64,000 nt of DNA from Cytobacillus firmus (GCF_023715565.1 NZ_JAMBOJ010000017.1:17191-81190), one strand, 5' to 3'; shown: positions 53,168 to 63,890, counted from the first letter of the stretch. Numbers and translations: made by a program. The notes: generated by a model not told the origin, from the sequence alone.

Positions 53168-54349
53168 TTATCTTTTTCCTTTTTCCTGGTGTTTCCCTTG
53201 TTTATTTCCTCTGTGATCATCTCGATGGTCCTTTTCTTTATGCTTTCCCCCTGGACCGTTCCCGCCTTTATTGTTCCAATTACCCTTATTACCTTTATCA
53301 TCTTTATGATTTTTTTCAGATTGATTCCCTTTTTCATTGGCCCTGTGGCCGCTGTTAGGAGTATTTTGTTTATTTGGGGATTTCGCTCTATCTCCCTGGT
53401 TTTTCTTACCTTTATTATTATGTCTATCATCATGATTTTTCTCATGGTGATTGCCATTTCCATTGCTGTTATCAGCTTTATTATTTAGCTGTTTAGAATG
53501 CTTATTCTGATTCTCGGATTTTTTTATCTGCCCGGGAATAGCATTCTTTTCTTCTTTTTTATCTTTCTTTTTTAATTGGCTTTGAAATTTTTCAGCAGGT
53601 TTTTGCGGAGCAGTAGATGCTTTACCCGATTGTTTCTCTTTATTCACTGGTTCAGAAACTTTCTTATCGGCACTGTCAGCCTTAATTTTATTATCTTTAT
53701 ACAAACCAGGTGATAGCCCTTTGCCAATAGCTGCTTCTCTTTCCTCTTCACTTGCTTCCAGTAACGTTACCTCAAGCTCCTCTTTTTGTGCCGCTTTTTT
53801 TATATCTGCTAACTCTTTCTGAATGCGCTCATCCGCTTCTTTATCCTGTTTTGTATATACGGCAGCAATGACTACCTCTTTATTTTCCTTAAAATAGCCC
53901 TGCTTCTTTATCTGAAGGAGAATTTTGTCAGCCACTTCATGAATGCTGTTCTTTTTCCAGTTCTTGATATTCTGGATAATAAGTTTTCCTTCTTCATTAT
54001 AAGGAGTGAGTTCTACTACCTGATATTCCTGATTGACCCCTAATTCAATACTCGGATTAACGTCTATTGACATATAAGCATACACTTCGTCGTTTTGCAA
54101 AAACGGCAGGAAAGACATGATTGCGAGTATCACCGCAAATGCTGCTGCCATTAATCCTTTTCCTCTGGATAATTTAAAAATAGATAGAGGACGCGACATT
54201 TTTCCGTTTTTCAGTTCTATTGGGAAGAAGACAATTTCCTGGCCTATTGCGTATGCCTGATCTTGTTTTCGGGCACGCAGAAATTCTCCTTCCGGGGTTA
54301 ATAGTGTTAAAAAACGTTCGTTTATTTCCATGATTATACCTGTTTTCAC
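53168..54349 (-). CDS. rsgI: RsgI-type anti-sigma-I factor
   Basis: 393 residues. The N-terminal RsgI domain (about 1-60, GIIMEINERFLTLLTPEGEF) binds SigI; a TM helix (about 66-84) leads to a conserved YMSIDVNPSIELGVN domain. The extracellular tail (about 215-393) is very rich in Lys, Asn, Gly and His, low complexity, probably wall-associated. Overlaps sigI by 4 bases, as in Bacillus sigI-rsgI operons. Confidence 0.92.
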   Translation of the reverse strand: MKTGIIMEINERFLTLLTPEGEFLRARKQDQAYAIGQEIVFFPIELKNGKMSRPLSIFKLSRGKGLMAAAFAVILAIMSFLPFLQNDEVYAYMSIDVNPSIELGVNQEYQVVELTPYNEEGKLIIQNIKNWKKNSIHEVADKILLQIKKQGYFKENKEVVIAAVYTKQDKEADERIQKELADIKKAAQKEELEVTLLEASEEEREAAIGKGLSPGLYKDNKIKADSADKKVSEPVNKEKQSGKASTAPQKPAEKFQSQLKKKDKKEEKNAIPGQIKKSENQNKHSKQLNNKADNSNGNGNHHEKNHDDRHNNKGKKNQGDRAKSPNKQNTPNSGHRANEKGNQSEKNHKDDKGNKGNWNNKGGNGPGGKHKEKDHRDDHRGNKQGKHQEKGKR

Positions 54350-55101
54350 GTTTCCAACACCCCTTTGATATAATCCTTTAAAAAGACATAATCGCCAGTT
54401 AATATCAATGATATGGCAATTATATATTTTCTATTTCTCTCTATTGTTTTTCTGCTTAAAGATACATAACCCTCCAGCTGCTTTATCGGCAGCTTTTTTT
54501 TGTCAAAAAGAATACTTTTGAGCTCTTCATTATCAACAAGAATTTTGGCTACAGTCATCGCATTTTTTCGCGCATCCGCATGTTTTGGGGATTGTTCAAT
54601 CAGATCACTGAAGGTAAGGCCGAATTCCTGAAGAGTCTGCGTAAACTGGACAATTTCTTCTTTCCTCAGTTCTTCATCTGTTTTTTTTCTGTAGTCTTCA
54701 ATTGATAACTCATCTTCTATTGCCGAGCTGGCAGTATCATCATCTTCCAGATTAGAGGCTCCATTAAAGCTGAGATTCTGAAATTTAGATTGCTTACGAA
54801 TATAATCAATAACCCGCCTCTTAATCAGCACTTCAGAAAAACTGATGAGTGAACTTCCCTTATCAGGACTGTACTTTTGAATAGCTTCATTAAAAGCTAT
54901 GAGGCCAATGCTAAATTCATCATCAGATTCATGAATATACCTCTTGCAGACTGATGATACTGTTTTAGCAATAAACGGCTTATATGACTCTATTAGCTCA
55001 TTATTCAATGCTGCATTTCCCTGCTGTATTAATTTAACCGTTTCTTCGAGTGATTTTTTACGCTTTTTCGGCATAAATAATAAACCCAGCAATAGCCCCA
55101 C
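54346..55101 (-). CDS. sigI: RNA polymerase sigma factor SigI
   Basis: 251-residue heat/wall-stress sigma factor. The conserved segment SYKPFIAKTVSSVCKRYIHE, followed by DDEFSIGLIAFNEAIQKYSP, is characteristic of SigI. GTG start at 55101; TTG three codons later is nearly as likely, with GAGGTGGGG as the shared ribosome site. Confidence 0.93.
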   Translation of the reverse strand: MGLLLGLLFMPKKRKKSLEETVKLIQQGNAALNNELIESYKPFIAKTVSSVCKRYIHESDDEFSIGLIAFNEAIQKYSPDKGSSLISFSEVLIKRRVIDYIRKQSKFQNLSFNGASNLEDDDTASSAIEDELSIEDYRKKTDEELRKEEIVQFTQTLQEFGLTFSDLIEQSPKHADARKNAMTVAKILVDNEELKSILFDKKKLPIKQLEGYVSLSRKTIERNRKYIIAISLILTGDYVFLKDYIKGVLET

Positions 55102-55289
55102 CTCTTTTCAAAACACATTATATCATACAGCGTACAATCCGTATTTTGGGCAGGGCTATAAAAGCTTTAATACAATTAATTGAAACTCATATAATTTCAC
55201 CTTATGAAAAGCGGCCGCTTGTTCATTACAACTGTACGGATTCATGGAAGGGATTTGTGGGGGTAATGTAAGAAAATAGTTAAAAAAAG

Positions 55290-55338
55290 AAAAAAGCTTC
55301 AGCACTACTAAACAGTTAGTGTGACAAAGCCTTTTTAA
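55290..55338 (-). terminator. Terminator of the 158-aa membrane-protein gene
   Basis: Read leftward, AAAAAGGCTT..CACACTAAC pairs imperfectly with ..TTAGTAGTGCTGAAGCTTTTTT, giving a long stem and T run. Confidence 0.6.
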
Positions 55339-55348
55339 TCAATAAAAT

Positions 55349-55825
55349 TCAACTTTGAGTGGTTGGCTTTCTCCATTTCAGGATTAACCACCTGATTAGC
55401 AAGCCCGTTACTACACCCGGAATAACAAAGATCATAGGAAGAAAGACTGGCCCGAAAAAAATCCCAAACAATTTGAGTTTTGTTGAGTACATTAGTCCTA
55501 CTGTGACAAAATAAGCACTGAATACAAAAGGAAGGAATGATAATTCTTCCTTTTCCGGCATAGCACTGCGGTATGCATCCCACATTGCAAACATGTAAAG
55601 ACAAGGATAAAACATGAGCCACTGATAATTAAGAACATGAACAGCTTTTTCAATTTCGCCCATGAAACTATACATGATGGCCGAATTAAAGTGGCTGTAT
55701 ACATTAATGATAAATTCAAGGACGACAAACAATGTCCCTTTCCACAGCTGCCCTGCCAATAATTGGCTAAAACCCGGCAATGCAATACTCCAAAAAACCG
55801 CTTCTAGTTTACTGAGTTTTTTCAT
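55349..55825 (-). CDS. Hypothetical multi-pass membrane protein (158 aa)
   Basis: Four to five hydrophobic segments. The N-terminus FWSIALPGFSQLLAGQLWKG resembles TM2-like or YidC-neighbour small membrane families (PGxGQ-type), but no role is known. A GGTGG site precedes the ATG. Monocistronic. Confidence 0.7.
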   Translation of the reverse strand: MKKLSKLEAVFWSIALPGFSQLLAGQLWKGTLFVVLEFIINVYSHFNSAIMYSFMGEIEKAVHVLNYQWLMFYPCLYMFAMWDAYRSAMPEKEELSFLPFVFSAYFVTVGLMYSTKLKLFGIFFGPVFLPMIFVIPGVVTGLLIRWLILKWRKPTTQS

Positions 55826-55936
55826 TTCATTACCACCAGCTACAAGTCGATACTTTTATTGTGCTCTGAATATTGGTCAATTATCAATTTATTTTCCAGA
55901 TATTTTCCTAAAACACCATTTAAAATTATACTTCAT

Positions 55937-55971
55937 CGTAAAAATAAGACCCCTTCATTAGAAGGAGCCTT
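55937..55971 (-). terminator. Terminator of the RND transporter gene
   Basis: Read leftward, AAGGCTCCTTC and GAAGGGGTCTT form a hairpin followed by ATTTTTAC. Confidence 0.75.
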
Positions 55972-55979
55972 CATCAGAT

Positions 55980-58900
55980 CTAGGACTTATCATCCCGTTT
56001 CTGGTTTTTCTTGTCATCGTCATCTCTTTTTACAATGTTCAACAACTCTTCCAGCATGGCTGCCATATCATCTCTGCTGTAGGATTTGGCATCAGATGAT
56101 TGAAGCTGTTTTTTGTCTTCGTCATTCACACGATTCCAGTTTTTCTCCACTCTTTCTTCTAGCAGGTAAGCTGGCACTAAGTGGCCATCCGGTGTTGCAT
56201 ACATTTTATTTAATCTCCGGGTATCCTTGTCAAACAAGCTATATACAACTGGTATGACAAATAGTGTCAGGAATGTACTGCTGATCAGCCCGCCAATAAG
56301 AGTAATGCCCATGGGCTGATTAATTTCTGTTCCTTCTCCAATGCCAAGTGCTAAAGGCACTAAGCCGAGTATAGTTGTTAAGGCTGTCATGAATATTGGC
56401 CTCGCACGGTCCTTAACTGAAATAATTATAGCATCGTAGCTCTTTAGACCCTGCTCTTTCTTTTGGTTAATATAATCAACAATGACTATGGCATTATTCA
56501 CTACAATTCCAGCAAGCACAATAATCCCGATTATGGCTGTTAAACTAATAGGTGTCTGGGTTGCGGTAAGAGCAATTGCCACCCCTATCACCATGAGCGG
56601 CACAGTAAACATGATTACCAGAGGATACTTAAGTGATTCAAATTGAGCTGCCATGACAAGATAAATAAACACGATTGCCAGTACAAATGCCAGAATCAGG
56701 TCATCAATAGATGATTCCAGCAATTCCCTGTCACCGCTAAAAACGATTTCTGTTTCATCCGGCAATTTCAAATCGGCTATTTCTTTATCCACTTCTTTTG
56801 ACATGGCACCCATGTTTGTAGAAGACTTGTACTTTAATGTGAATTGGACAGCATCCTGCTGATTAATCCGCTGAATATTTACCGGCCCTTCTCCGCGCTC
56901 AATACTGGCTACATCATTCAGAGCGGAATAATTGCCATCAGGCTTTTTAATAAGCAATTTCTTCAAATTCTCTATATCCTGTGTGACTTCCCGGTCGTAC
57001 TCTACAAAGACCCCATATATATTGGATTCATCATCTATCATTTGTGTAGCACGATTGCCCCGGGTTGCGTCATTTACAGCGATGGCTACCTGGGCGGGAG
57101 CCAAACCCTCTTCAAGAGCCTTTTCACGGTCCACAGTTATCTGAACTTCTTCAACGGTATCCATGAGATCAGTCGACAATTCGGTTACATCCTCAAGGTC
57201 CTTCAATGCATTATAGATTTTATCAACATTCACCTTTAAACGGTTGGGATCTGTGTCCTTCACACTAAAGGTCAGTGTATTCGGTGATGTACCTGCTGTC
57301 GACTGTGTATTAAATGAGAGCTCTGCAGTTTCATTAACCTTTGATGCAGCACTTTCCAGATCCTTTTTTACCTCATCGACAAATTCAAAGGTAGACCTTT
57401 CCCGTTGGTCCAGCTCTTTCATTTTGATATACAATTCAGCGATATTAGCATTTTTTGAGCCCCGGAAGGACCCTTCCTGTGTAGTTCCAATGAGACTGAC
57501 AAATGTATCTACATCTTCTTCATCCTTTAATTCTTCCTCTAAAGCAGATACAGCCTTTTCTGTTTCTGAAAGTGCGATTCCGTTCTCAAGCTCCATACGC
57601 ACCGTAAAAAAGCCCTCATCTGCATTTGGCAGAAATTGTGTGCCTACTGTGGTCAATCCAAAGCTGCCCGCTGCCAATAACAGCATGGTAATTGCTATTA
57701 CCGCTGCACGATTCCTTAATGACCACTTTATTGAGTTTTCAAGTGATCGCATTAAGCCTGTTTCCTGCCTTTTTGCCTCCGTGTTTGTTCTTGGAGTCTT
57801 CAGCAGCCTGCTCGCAAGCATTGGCACTATTGTCAGGGCAACAACCAGAGATGCAAATAAACTAAAGGAAATGGTCAGTGCAAACTCCTTAAACAATTCA
57901 CCGATTATTCCAGTGATAAATACTACAGGAAGGAACACGGCAACTGTCGTCAGGGTGGAAGCCGTAATTGCACCTCCCACTTCTTTTGCCCCGACACTTG
58001 CCGCTGTTTTCGGATCTTTCCCCATTGATAAGTGGCGGTAAATATTCTCAATAACCACGATGGAATTATCCACCAGCATACCTATTCCAAGCGCCAATCC
58101 GCCAAGAGTCATAATATTTAGGGTGAAATCGAAAAAATACATTAACACAAATGTGAAAATAACTGAATAAGGAATAGAGCTTCCAATGATGAGCGGACTT
58201 TTGACATTTTTCAAAAAGAAAAACAGGACAACCATTGCAAAAATACCGCCAAGAATCAGTGAATTTGAGATATTTCCTATTGCAAGACTTATGTAATCTC
58301 CCTGATCGAAAAGAATTTCAGATTCAATATTTTCAAACTGTTCCTTTTCAAGCAGATTATCCAATTGCTTAATAAATTGATCTGAAACCTCCGCAGTGTT
58401 AGCATCGGACTGCTGAAGGACACTCAGTAAGACAGATGGAGCCTGGTTTGTGCGCGTGATGGTGCGATCATCCTGGCTGGCCAGCTGAACCTCTGAAATA
58501 TCATCAAGGCTTACTTTATTACCTGTTGCAGGGTCTGCTGTTACCGTAAGTTTTTTCAGTGTATCCAGGGAATCAATGGAGCTGATAATTCTGGTAGTCA
58601 GCTCTTTTCCCTCAGTCAATACAGGATCACCCGGCATTGATATATTATTGGATTCTATTACATCCACAACATCCGCCTGGCTAAGTTTGAAATCTTTCAG
58701 CTTTTCCTGGTCCAATTCCACTCTAACTTCCTTAATCGCAGTTCCTGAGAGATTTACGCTTGCTACTCCTTCCACTTTAGATAGCTCGAGGTTCAGTTCT
58801 TCCGCAAGCTTTCTTAATGCTTCAGGCTTCTCATCTGCACTAAGTGATAATTGAATAATCGGAAACTGAGCAGGATCAAGCTTCATAAATCTCGGTTTAT

Positions 58901-59264
58901 CAGCTTCATCAGGAAGCTGTGTCTGATCCAGTCTTTGAAAGACCTCACTTTGTATTTCATCAATATCAGTAGTCCAGGAAAATTGCATCAAAATGAAGTT
59001 TGCACTCTCCTGTGAGGTAGAGGTCAAGGTCTTAATCCCCGGCAGTGTTGCCAGATTTTCCTCAAGCGGCTTTGTTACTTTTTCCACCACTTCATCGGGA
59101 CTTGCTCCAGGATACGAAGTGACTACTACTCCTACAGGAGGATTAAGATCTGGTATGAGTTTTAATGGAATATTTAAGAGGGAGACTACCCCTAAAATAA
59201 GCACTAAGAACATCGTAACCAATGTGAAAATTGGCCTTCTGATTGAAAAATCGCTTATTCGCAC
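55980..59264 (-). CDS. RND-family efflux transporter (SwrC/AcrB-like)
   Basis: About 1094-residue proton-driven exporter with 12 TM helices and two large extracytoplasmic loops. ISDFSIRRPIFTLVTMFLVL opens it; GLALGIGMLVDNSIVVIENI contains the proton-relay aspartate in TM4; the C-terminal cytoplasmic tail is long and acidic/basic mixed. In Bacillus SwrC/YerP exports surfactin; substrates here are unknown. The GTG at 59264 follows AAGGAGC; the frame extends 33 codons upstream without support. No membrane-fusion partner gene is adjacent. Confidence 0.9.
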   Translation of the reverse strand: MRISDFSIRRPIFTLVTMFLVLILGVVSLLNIPLKLIPDLNPPVGVVVTSYPGASPDEVVEKVTKPLEENLATLPGIKTLTSTSQESANFILMQFSWTTDIDEIQSEVFQRLDQTQLPDEADKPRFMKLDPAQFPIIQLSLSADEKPEALRKLAEELNLELSKVEGVASVNLSGTAIKEVRVELDQEKLKDFKLSQADVVDVIESNNISMPGDPVLTEGKELTTRIISSIDSLDTLKKLTVTADPATGNKVSLDDISEVQLASQDDRTITRTNQAPSVLLSVLQQSDANTAEVSDQFIKQLDNLLEKEQFENIESEILFDQGDYISLAIGNISNSLILGGIFAMVVLFFFLKNVKSPLIIGSSIPYSVIFTFVLMYFFDFTLNIMTLGGLALGIGMLVDNSIVVIENIYRHLSMGKDPKTAASVGAKEVGGAITASTLTTVAVFLPVVFITGIIGELFKEFALTISFSLFASLVVALTIVPMLASRLLKTPRTNTEAKRQETGLMRSLENSIKWSLRNRAAVIAITMLLLAAGSFGLTTVGTQFLPNADEGFFTVRMELENGIALSETEKAVSALEEELKDEEDVDTFVSLIGTTQEGSFRGSKNANIAELYIKMKELDQRERSTFEFVDEVKKDLESAASKVNETAELSFNTQSTAGTSPNTLTFSVKDTDPNRLKVNVDKIYNALKDLEDVTELSTDLMDTVEEVQITVDREKALEEGLAPAQVAIAVNDATRGNRATQMIDDESNIYGVFVEYDREVTQDIENLKKLLIKKPDGNYSALNDVASIERGEGPVNIQRINQQDAVQFTLKYKSSTNMGAMSKEVDKEIADLKLPDETEIVFSGDRELLESSIDDLILAFVLAIVFIYLVMAAQFESLKYPLVIMFTVPLMVIGVAIALTATQTPISLTAIIGIIVLAGIVVNNAIVIVDYINQKKEQGLKSYDAIIISVKDRARPIFMTALTTILGLVPLALGIGEGTEINQPMGITLIGGLISSTFLTLFVIPVVYSLFDKDTRRLNKMYATPDGHLVPAYLLEERVEKNWNRVNDEDKKQLQSSDAKSYSRDDMAAMLEELLNIVKRDDDDKKNQKRDDKS

Positions 59265-59423
59265 ACATTCTGCTCCTTTCGATGACTGTATGAGGTAATC
59301 TGTGATCGATGCATGTAGACAATAACATATTTTAACTATATTAAAGCAGCTTTTGCGATGCAAGCAATCAGTGTGATGTCATTATTATTATAAAAATTAC
59401 ATCAGCTCTTAATTCACAGAAAA

Positions 59424-59448
59424 AAGCAGCCTAAGCAGCTGCTTTTCA
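59424..59448 (-). terminator. Terminator of the NhaC-family gene
   Basis: AAAAGCAGC and GCTGCTTTT form a perfect hairpin with T run, directly after the stop. Confidence 0.85.
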
Positions 59449-60825
59449 CTATAATTTTTCGATTTTAAAACCAGTAAATCCATAGATAATGGTGATTACA
59501 GGACTGAACAGACAGAATAATGCAAATGGCAGATAAGCTGTTGTTTCTACACCTAAGACACCTGTCAGAAATACTCCGCATACACTCCATGGAACTAACG
59601 GGTTTACTACCGTACCCGCATCTTCAAGTATTCTGGAAAGATTCTTTGGATGCAGCCCGGCTTTTTCAAAGGGCTCTCTGAAAGCATTTCCTGTTAAGAG
59701 AATTGACAGGTACTGTTCGCCAAGCAGGAAATTAATCCCGACTGCTGTTCCTGCAGCTGCTGCAACTAGAGCAGAAACCCGATTCAAAAGTCCTTTCATA
59801 CCTTCCAGCAGAGCCGGAAGGATGCCAAGCTTAAAGAATAAACCGCCCATAGAAAGCGCAAGTAATACCAAAGAAATTGAAAACATCATGCTTTCCATGC
59901 CCCCTCTAGATAACAGGGCGTCCACTTCCTCTGAACCGCTATTTGACGCATATCCCGAAAACAGCAGTGTCATAACTTTTTCGAGGCCGAAGCTGCTTTG
60001 GACGATAATTGCTAAGATTATTGCAGAAACAATGCCAGCAGACAGCGTAATGATAGCTGATACTTTTTTAATGGCCATTATTGTCAAAATCACAAACGGA
60101 ACCAGAGAGTACCAATGGACTAACCCCTCATCCAGCAAAGTTTTTTTCAGCTGGGCAATCTTTGCGAAATCAGTCGCTGCATCTGATGGTGAAAGGAAAG
60201 CAAAAATCGCCAGTGAAATGATAAACGAAGGAATGGTTGTCCAGGCCATCGTCTTAATATGCTCAAATAAATCAACCTTAACTGTCGATGCTGCCAGGTT
60301 TGTTGTATCGGAGAGAGGTGACATCTTATCTCCAAAAAATGCGCCGGAAATAACTGCACCAGCCGTAATTGCATCCGAGAGTTCCAGAGCGGAACTCACC
60401 CCCATAAAGGCCACTCCCAATGTAGCAGCTGTTGTAAGTGAGCTTCCTATGCTCATGCCGATCACAGATGCTACCACAAATACAATGGCATAAAAAAACT
60501 TTCCATTTACTGCTTCCAAAGCCATGTAAATAAATGTAGGAATCGTGCCGCTAGCCATCCAGCTGCTTATCAGCATTCCGATTAAAAAGAAAATGAAAAT
60601 TGCCCCTAATCCGGACTGGGCACCTTCAATAAGCCCCTTTTCCAACTGTGTTATAGAAACTTTTTTAAATAACCCGTAAGCTATTAACCCCATTAACGCT
60701 AAAACAACCGGAATATGGGGAACTGCCCCGGCAAAAATAATAGAATAGCTGATACCGCCTAAAATTATGAGTGTGACAATGAGTGCCTCCAGCGGCTTTA
60801 TATTTAATGCCTGATCATGATGCAT
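59449..60825 (-). CDS. NhaC-family transporter, probable tyrosine transporter
   Basis: 458-residue membrane protein with about 11 helices of the Na+/H+ antiporter NhaC family (GAFFGDKMSPLSDTTNLAAS is the family signature). The T-box leader upstream has a Tyr-type specifier (UAC). NhaC-like proteins under Tyr T-boxes have been proposed to import tyrosine, so amino-acid uptake is the more likely role than Na+/H+ exchange (mixed inference). GAGGAATAC precedes the ATG. Confidence 0.82.
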   Translation of the reverse strand: MHHDQALNIKPLEALIVTLIILGGISYSIIFAGAVPHIPVVLALMGLIAYGLFKKVSITQLEKGLIEGAQSGLGAIFIFFLIGMLISSWMASGTIPTFIYMALEAVNGKFFYAIVFVVASVIGMSIGSSLTTAATLGVAFMGVSSALELSDAITAGAVISGAFFGDKMSPLSDTTNLAASTVKVDLFEHIKTMAWTTIPSFIISLAIFAFLSPSDAATDFAKIAQLKKTLLDEGLVHWYSLVPFVILTIMAIKKVSAIITLSAGIVSAIILAIIVQSSFGLEKVMTLLFSGYASNSGSEEVDALLSRGGMESMMFSISLVLLALSMGGLFFKLGILPALLEGMKGLLNRVSALVAAAAGTAVGINFLLGEQYLSILLTGNAFREPFEKAGLHPKNLSRILEDAGTVVNPLVPWSVCGVFLTGVLGVETTAYLPFALFCLFSPVITIIYGFTGFKIEKL

Positions 60826-60862
60826 AATGTATTCCTCCTAAATTTGCCTGTAATTTATACAA

Positions 60863-61090
60863 ACAAAAAGAGCCCTCTCGCCTATAGGGACGAATGAGCT
60901 CCGCGGTACCACCCTAATTGATAAGCTAACGCTGCTTACCCACTTAAAAAGTATTGTCCATATTGGTTGCAGTTGTATTTCGACCATTGCTGCCTGGATT
61001 TTCATCAGCCATCCAGTTTCTATTTGCTGCCGGCAATTACTCTACTTATGCTGCGGACAAGATTTTTTATTGAGATTACACTTTCTACTT
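60863..61090 (-). promoter_or_regulatory. T-box leader, tyrosine-type specifier
   Basis: Read leftward, the T-box sequence aattagggtggtaccgcgg (60901-60919) lies before a terminator AGCTCaTTCG..CGAgAGGGCT plus T run (60867-60900). In stem I the segment tcgaaatacaactgc places codon UAC at 60975-60977. Uncharged tRNA-Tyr would stabilise the antiterminator and switch on the transporter gene. Confidence 0.88.
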
Positions 61091-61117
61091 TTTAACTTAG
61101 ACGCTTTTTAGCGTTAA

Positions 61118-61145
61118 AGTATATGTGTTAATACTATATTATCAA
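61118..61145 (-). promoter_or_regulatory. SigA-type promoter of the T-box operon
   Basis: On the minus strand TTGATA (61140-61145) and TATACT (61118-61123) are 16 bases apart, about 30 bases upstream of the leader. Confidence 0.7.
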
Positions 61146-61218
61146 TTGATAGATATGTCAATAGTAATGAGGAAGGAATAAATGGAAAGCTAAAACGACC
61201 CATTAAGGGCCGCCAGCT

Positions 61219-62796
61219 TTATTCCGAGTCCATCGGATTATATAGTTTTACATCAGGATTTTTTTCCTGGAACCATCTGAGGGCAAAGTCATTTTCAAAT
61301 AGAAAGACATTTTTGCCGTATCTGTCTTTAACAAGGAGACTTCTCCCGCTGGAAAGGTTCTCGTTGACCTCATCCCCTTCTACCCAGCGTGCGATCTTGG
61401 AGCCCTGCCTTTCCATATACACTTCTGTGTTATATTCATTTTTCATGCGGTGTTCAAAAACTTCAAACTGAAGCTGTCCCACTGCACCCAGGAGGTATTC
61501 TTCCATTTTAACTGTCTTAAACAGCTGGATGGCACCTTCCTGAACCAGCTGCTGAATACCTTTATGGAAATGTTTTTGCTTCATGACATTTTTAGCTGTA
61601 ACTTTAACAAAAAGCTCAGGTGTAAATTGAGGAAGACGTTCATATTGGAAGTTATTTTTTCCTGCTGTTAATGTATCGCCTATTTGATAAGTTCCTGGAT
61701 CATAAATTCCGATGATATCTCCGCTTACTGCCGAATCAACCGTACTTCTGTCATCTGCCATGAATTGAGTGGACTGCGCTAGCTTAATGGACTTGCCGAT
61801 TCTAGGTATATTCACAGCCATGCCCCGCTCAAATTGGCCTGAACAAATTCTTAGGAATGCAATCCTGTCGCGATGTGCAGGGTTCATATTGGCCTGGATT
61901 TTAAATATAAAACCAGAGAATTCTTCTGAAAGCGGATCAATTTCCCCTGCAGTCGAATTTCTCGGCTGCGGCGGCGGTGCAAATTGCAGGTAAGACTCAA
62001 GGAAAGTCTGTACACCAAAGTTGGTCAGTGCGCTTCCAAAAAACACAGGTGTCAGTTCTCCATTTGCAATTCTCTCTCTTGAAAACTCATTGCCTGCTTC
62101 ATTTAACAGCATAATCTCTTCAAGCGTTTGTTCATATAGTCCAGAATCCTTAATGGAATGGTTGCCCTCTATTTCACCTTCCTGATTTAAGGAAATAAAG
62201 CGGTCCTCTTCCTCTACTCTGAATTGCTCTATTCGATTATTAAACCGATCATAAATCCCCAGGAATTCTTTTCCCATCCCAATAGGCCAGTTCATTGGGT
62301 ATGATTCAATTCCCATAACCTCTTCCAATTCAGCAAGGAGCTCAAGGGGTGCTTTTCCCTGACGGTCAAGCTTATTCATAAAAGTAAATATCGGAATTCC
62401 TCTCATGCGGCAGACCTTGAATAATTTAAGTGTCTGCTCCTCGATCCCTTTAGCTGAGTCGATAATCATAACGGCACTGTCAACGGCTGTCAGCGTGCGA
62501 TATGTATCTTCACTGAAATCCTGGTGACCAGGCGTATCTAAAATATTTACACGTGCTCCCTCATATTCAAACTGCATCACACTGGAGGTTACAGAAATAC
62601 CACGTTGCTTCTCAATCTCCATCCAGTCACTTGTCGCATATTTGCCTGTCTTCTTCCCTTTAACTGTACCTGCATCACGAATGGCACCACCGAATAATAA
62701 AAGCTTTTCGGTAAGCGTCGTTTTACCGGCATCCGGATGGGAAATAATCGCAAACGTGCGGCGGGATAAAACTTCTTCTTCAAAATTTTTGGGCAT
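61219..62796 (-). CDS. prfC: Peptide chain release factor 3
   Basis: 525-residue translational GTPase that recycles RF1/RF2 from the ribosome. G1 is [10 protein letters not shown]3 [14 protein letters not shown] and G4 NKLDRQG; domain 2 and the C-terminal domain follow at normal length. AGTGAGGAACG precedes the ATG. Monocistronic. Confidence 0.95.
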   Translation of the reverse strand: MPKNFEEEVLSRRTFAIISHPDAGKTTLTEKLLLFGGAIRDAGTVKGKKTGKYATSDWMEIEKQRGISVTSSVMQFEYEGARVNILDTPGHQDFSEDTYRTLTAVDSAVMIIDSAKGIEEQTLKLFKVCRMRGIPIFTFMNKLDRQGKAPLELLAELEEVMGIESYPMNWPIGMGKEFLGIYDRFNNRIEQFRVEEEDRFISLNQEGEIEGNHSIKDSGLYEQTLEEIMLLNEAGNEFSRERIANGELTPVFFGSALTNFGVQTFLESYLQFAPPPQPRNSTAGEIDPLSEEFSGFIFKIQANMNPAHRDRIAFLRICSGQFERGMAVNIPRIGKSIKLAQSTQFMADDRSTVDSAVSGDIIGIYDPGTYQIGDTLTAGKNNFQYERLPQFTPELFVKVTAKNVMKQKHFHKGIQQLVQEGAIQLFKTVKMEEYLLGAVGQLQFEVFEHRMKNEYNTEVYMERQGSKIARWVEGDEVNENLSSGRSLLVKDRYGKNVFLFENDFALRWFQEKNPDVKLYNPMDSE

Positions 62797-62985
62797 AATC
62801 GTTCCTCACTTACTTATATGAAAATTTGTCGATCAAGCAATCAATGTGTCACTTAATTATTGCAATACCTTCAATTTTATCGCTCTCAAGTCAAGTTTGC
62901 AACGCATTTAAGATTGCATATTTCTTTTTATTACTCTTTTTGAGGCTTATAATAGGGAAACTAAATGTAAAAAAGGAGGTTAAAA

Positions 62986-63861
62986 ATGGACACAATTACT
63001 CATACTTTATTTGGCTTGAGCCTATATGGCGCAGTTGATAAACATAGAATGGATAAGAACTCCAGAAGAGCATACCTGCTAACCGCTGTAGGGGCAAGTC
63101 AAATTCCCGACATTGATGTCATCTCGCGCTTCTGGGATACAGAAGGACTTTATCAAATGTGGCACAGGGGAATTACCCATTCTGTTTTCCTGACTCCGGT
63201 TTGGGCTCTGCTGTTTTTGCTGCTGTCCTTCCTGCTTTTCAGAGTCAAGGATAAGAAGATTTTTCTGCTGGGGTGGCTTGCAGTTTTCATACATAATACC
63301 AGCGATTTATTTAATGCATGGGGCACAGGTTACTTGGAGCCATTTTCAACTATTAGGGTTACTTTTGGTACGATACCAATTGTTGATTTAGTGTTCTGGA
63401 TTATTATCGGAACAGCTTTTTTCTTTTCGAAAAGGAATAAGTCTAAATCCACTTACTATTTTAAATTAGCATGGGCTTTTATGCTTCTTCATCTGGTAAT
63501 TCAAAGCACACAGGGATATCTCATTTATAAACAGTATGATGATTACTATGAACAAGTTGCACTATCCGCAGATTTTATCCCGTGGTCTTATTCCGTTATC
63601 ACAAAGAAAGATGACGAAGTGACCATATTCAATGATACTCTTTTCACCGAAAAGAGAACCCAATATGTGCTTCAATCAAAAGAAACAGCGGATTTGGACA
63701 AGTTGTTTTCGCAAGCTCCTGAAGCTAAAACTCTTTATGAATGGTCCCCGTTTGTGGTTCTCGTTGATGATGATGAAAGGCTGGGACTCTACGATCCCCG
63801 TTTTTACAGGAACGGCCAGTCATTCTTATTCGAATATATTGAAAAAAATACGGAAAGATGA
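62986..63861 (+). CDS. YfhP-like membrane-bound metal-dependent hydrolase (DUF457)
   Basis: 291 residues. MDTITHTLFGLSLYGA, PDIDVISRFWD and WHRGITHSVF are the metal-ligand segments (His/Asp) of the DUF457/YdjM family, followed by four to five TM helices and a soluble C-terminal region. In B. subtilis YfhP is a negative regulator of yfhQRST-type genes; no such partner is in view. AAAAGGAGG precedes the ATG. Confidence 0.85.
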   Translation: MDTITHTLFGLSLYGAVDKHRMDKNSRRAYLLTAVGASQIPDIDVISRFWDTEGLYQMWHRGITHSVFLTPVWALLFLLLSFLLFRVKDKKIFLLGWLAVFIHNTSDLFNAWGTGYLEPFSTIRVTFGTIPIVDLVFWIIIGTAFFFSKRNKSKSTYYFKLAWAFMLLHLVIQSTQGYLIYKQYDDYYEQVALSADFIPWSYSVITKKDDEVTIFNDTLFTEKRTQYVLQSKETADLDKLFSQAPEAKTLYEWSPFVVLVDDDERLGLYDPRFYRNGQSFLFEYIEKNTER

Positions 63862-63890
63862 GCACTGTGCTCATCTCAGTTTGTAGACAA

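Noticed and set aside
53011..53488. Low-complexity ORFs overlapping the rsgI tail and the SASP gene
   Set aside because: They arise from the Lys/Asn/Gly-rich coding of rsgI read in other frames.
57244..58041. 265-aa Ser-rich plus-strand ORF inside the RND gene
   Set aside because: Antisense shadow of a conserved transporter; composition (Ser, Phe, Val runs) mirrors the opposite strand.
59822..60493. 223-aa plus-strand ORF opposite the NhaC-family gene
   Set aside because: Antisense shadow with no start signal.
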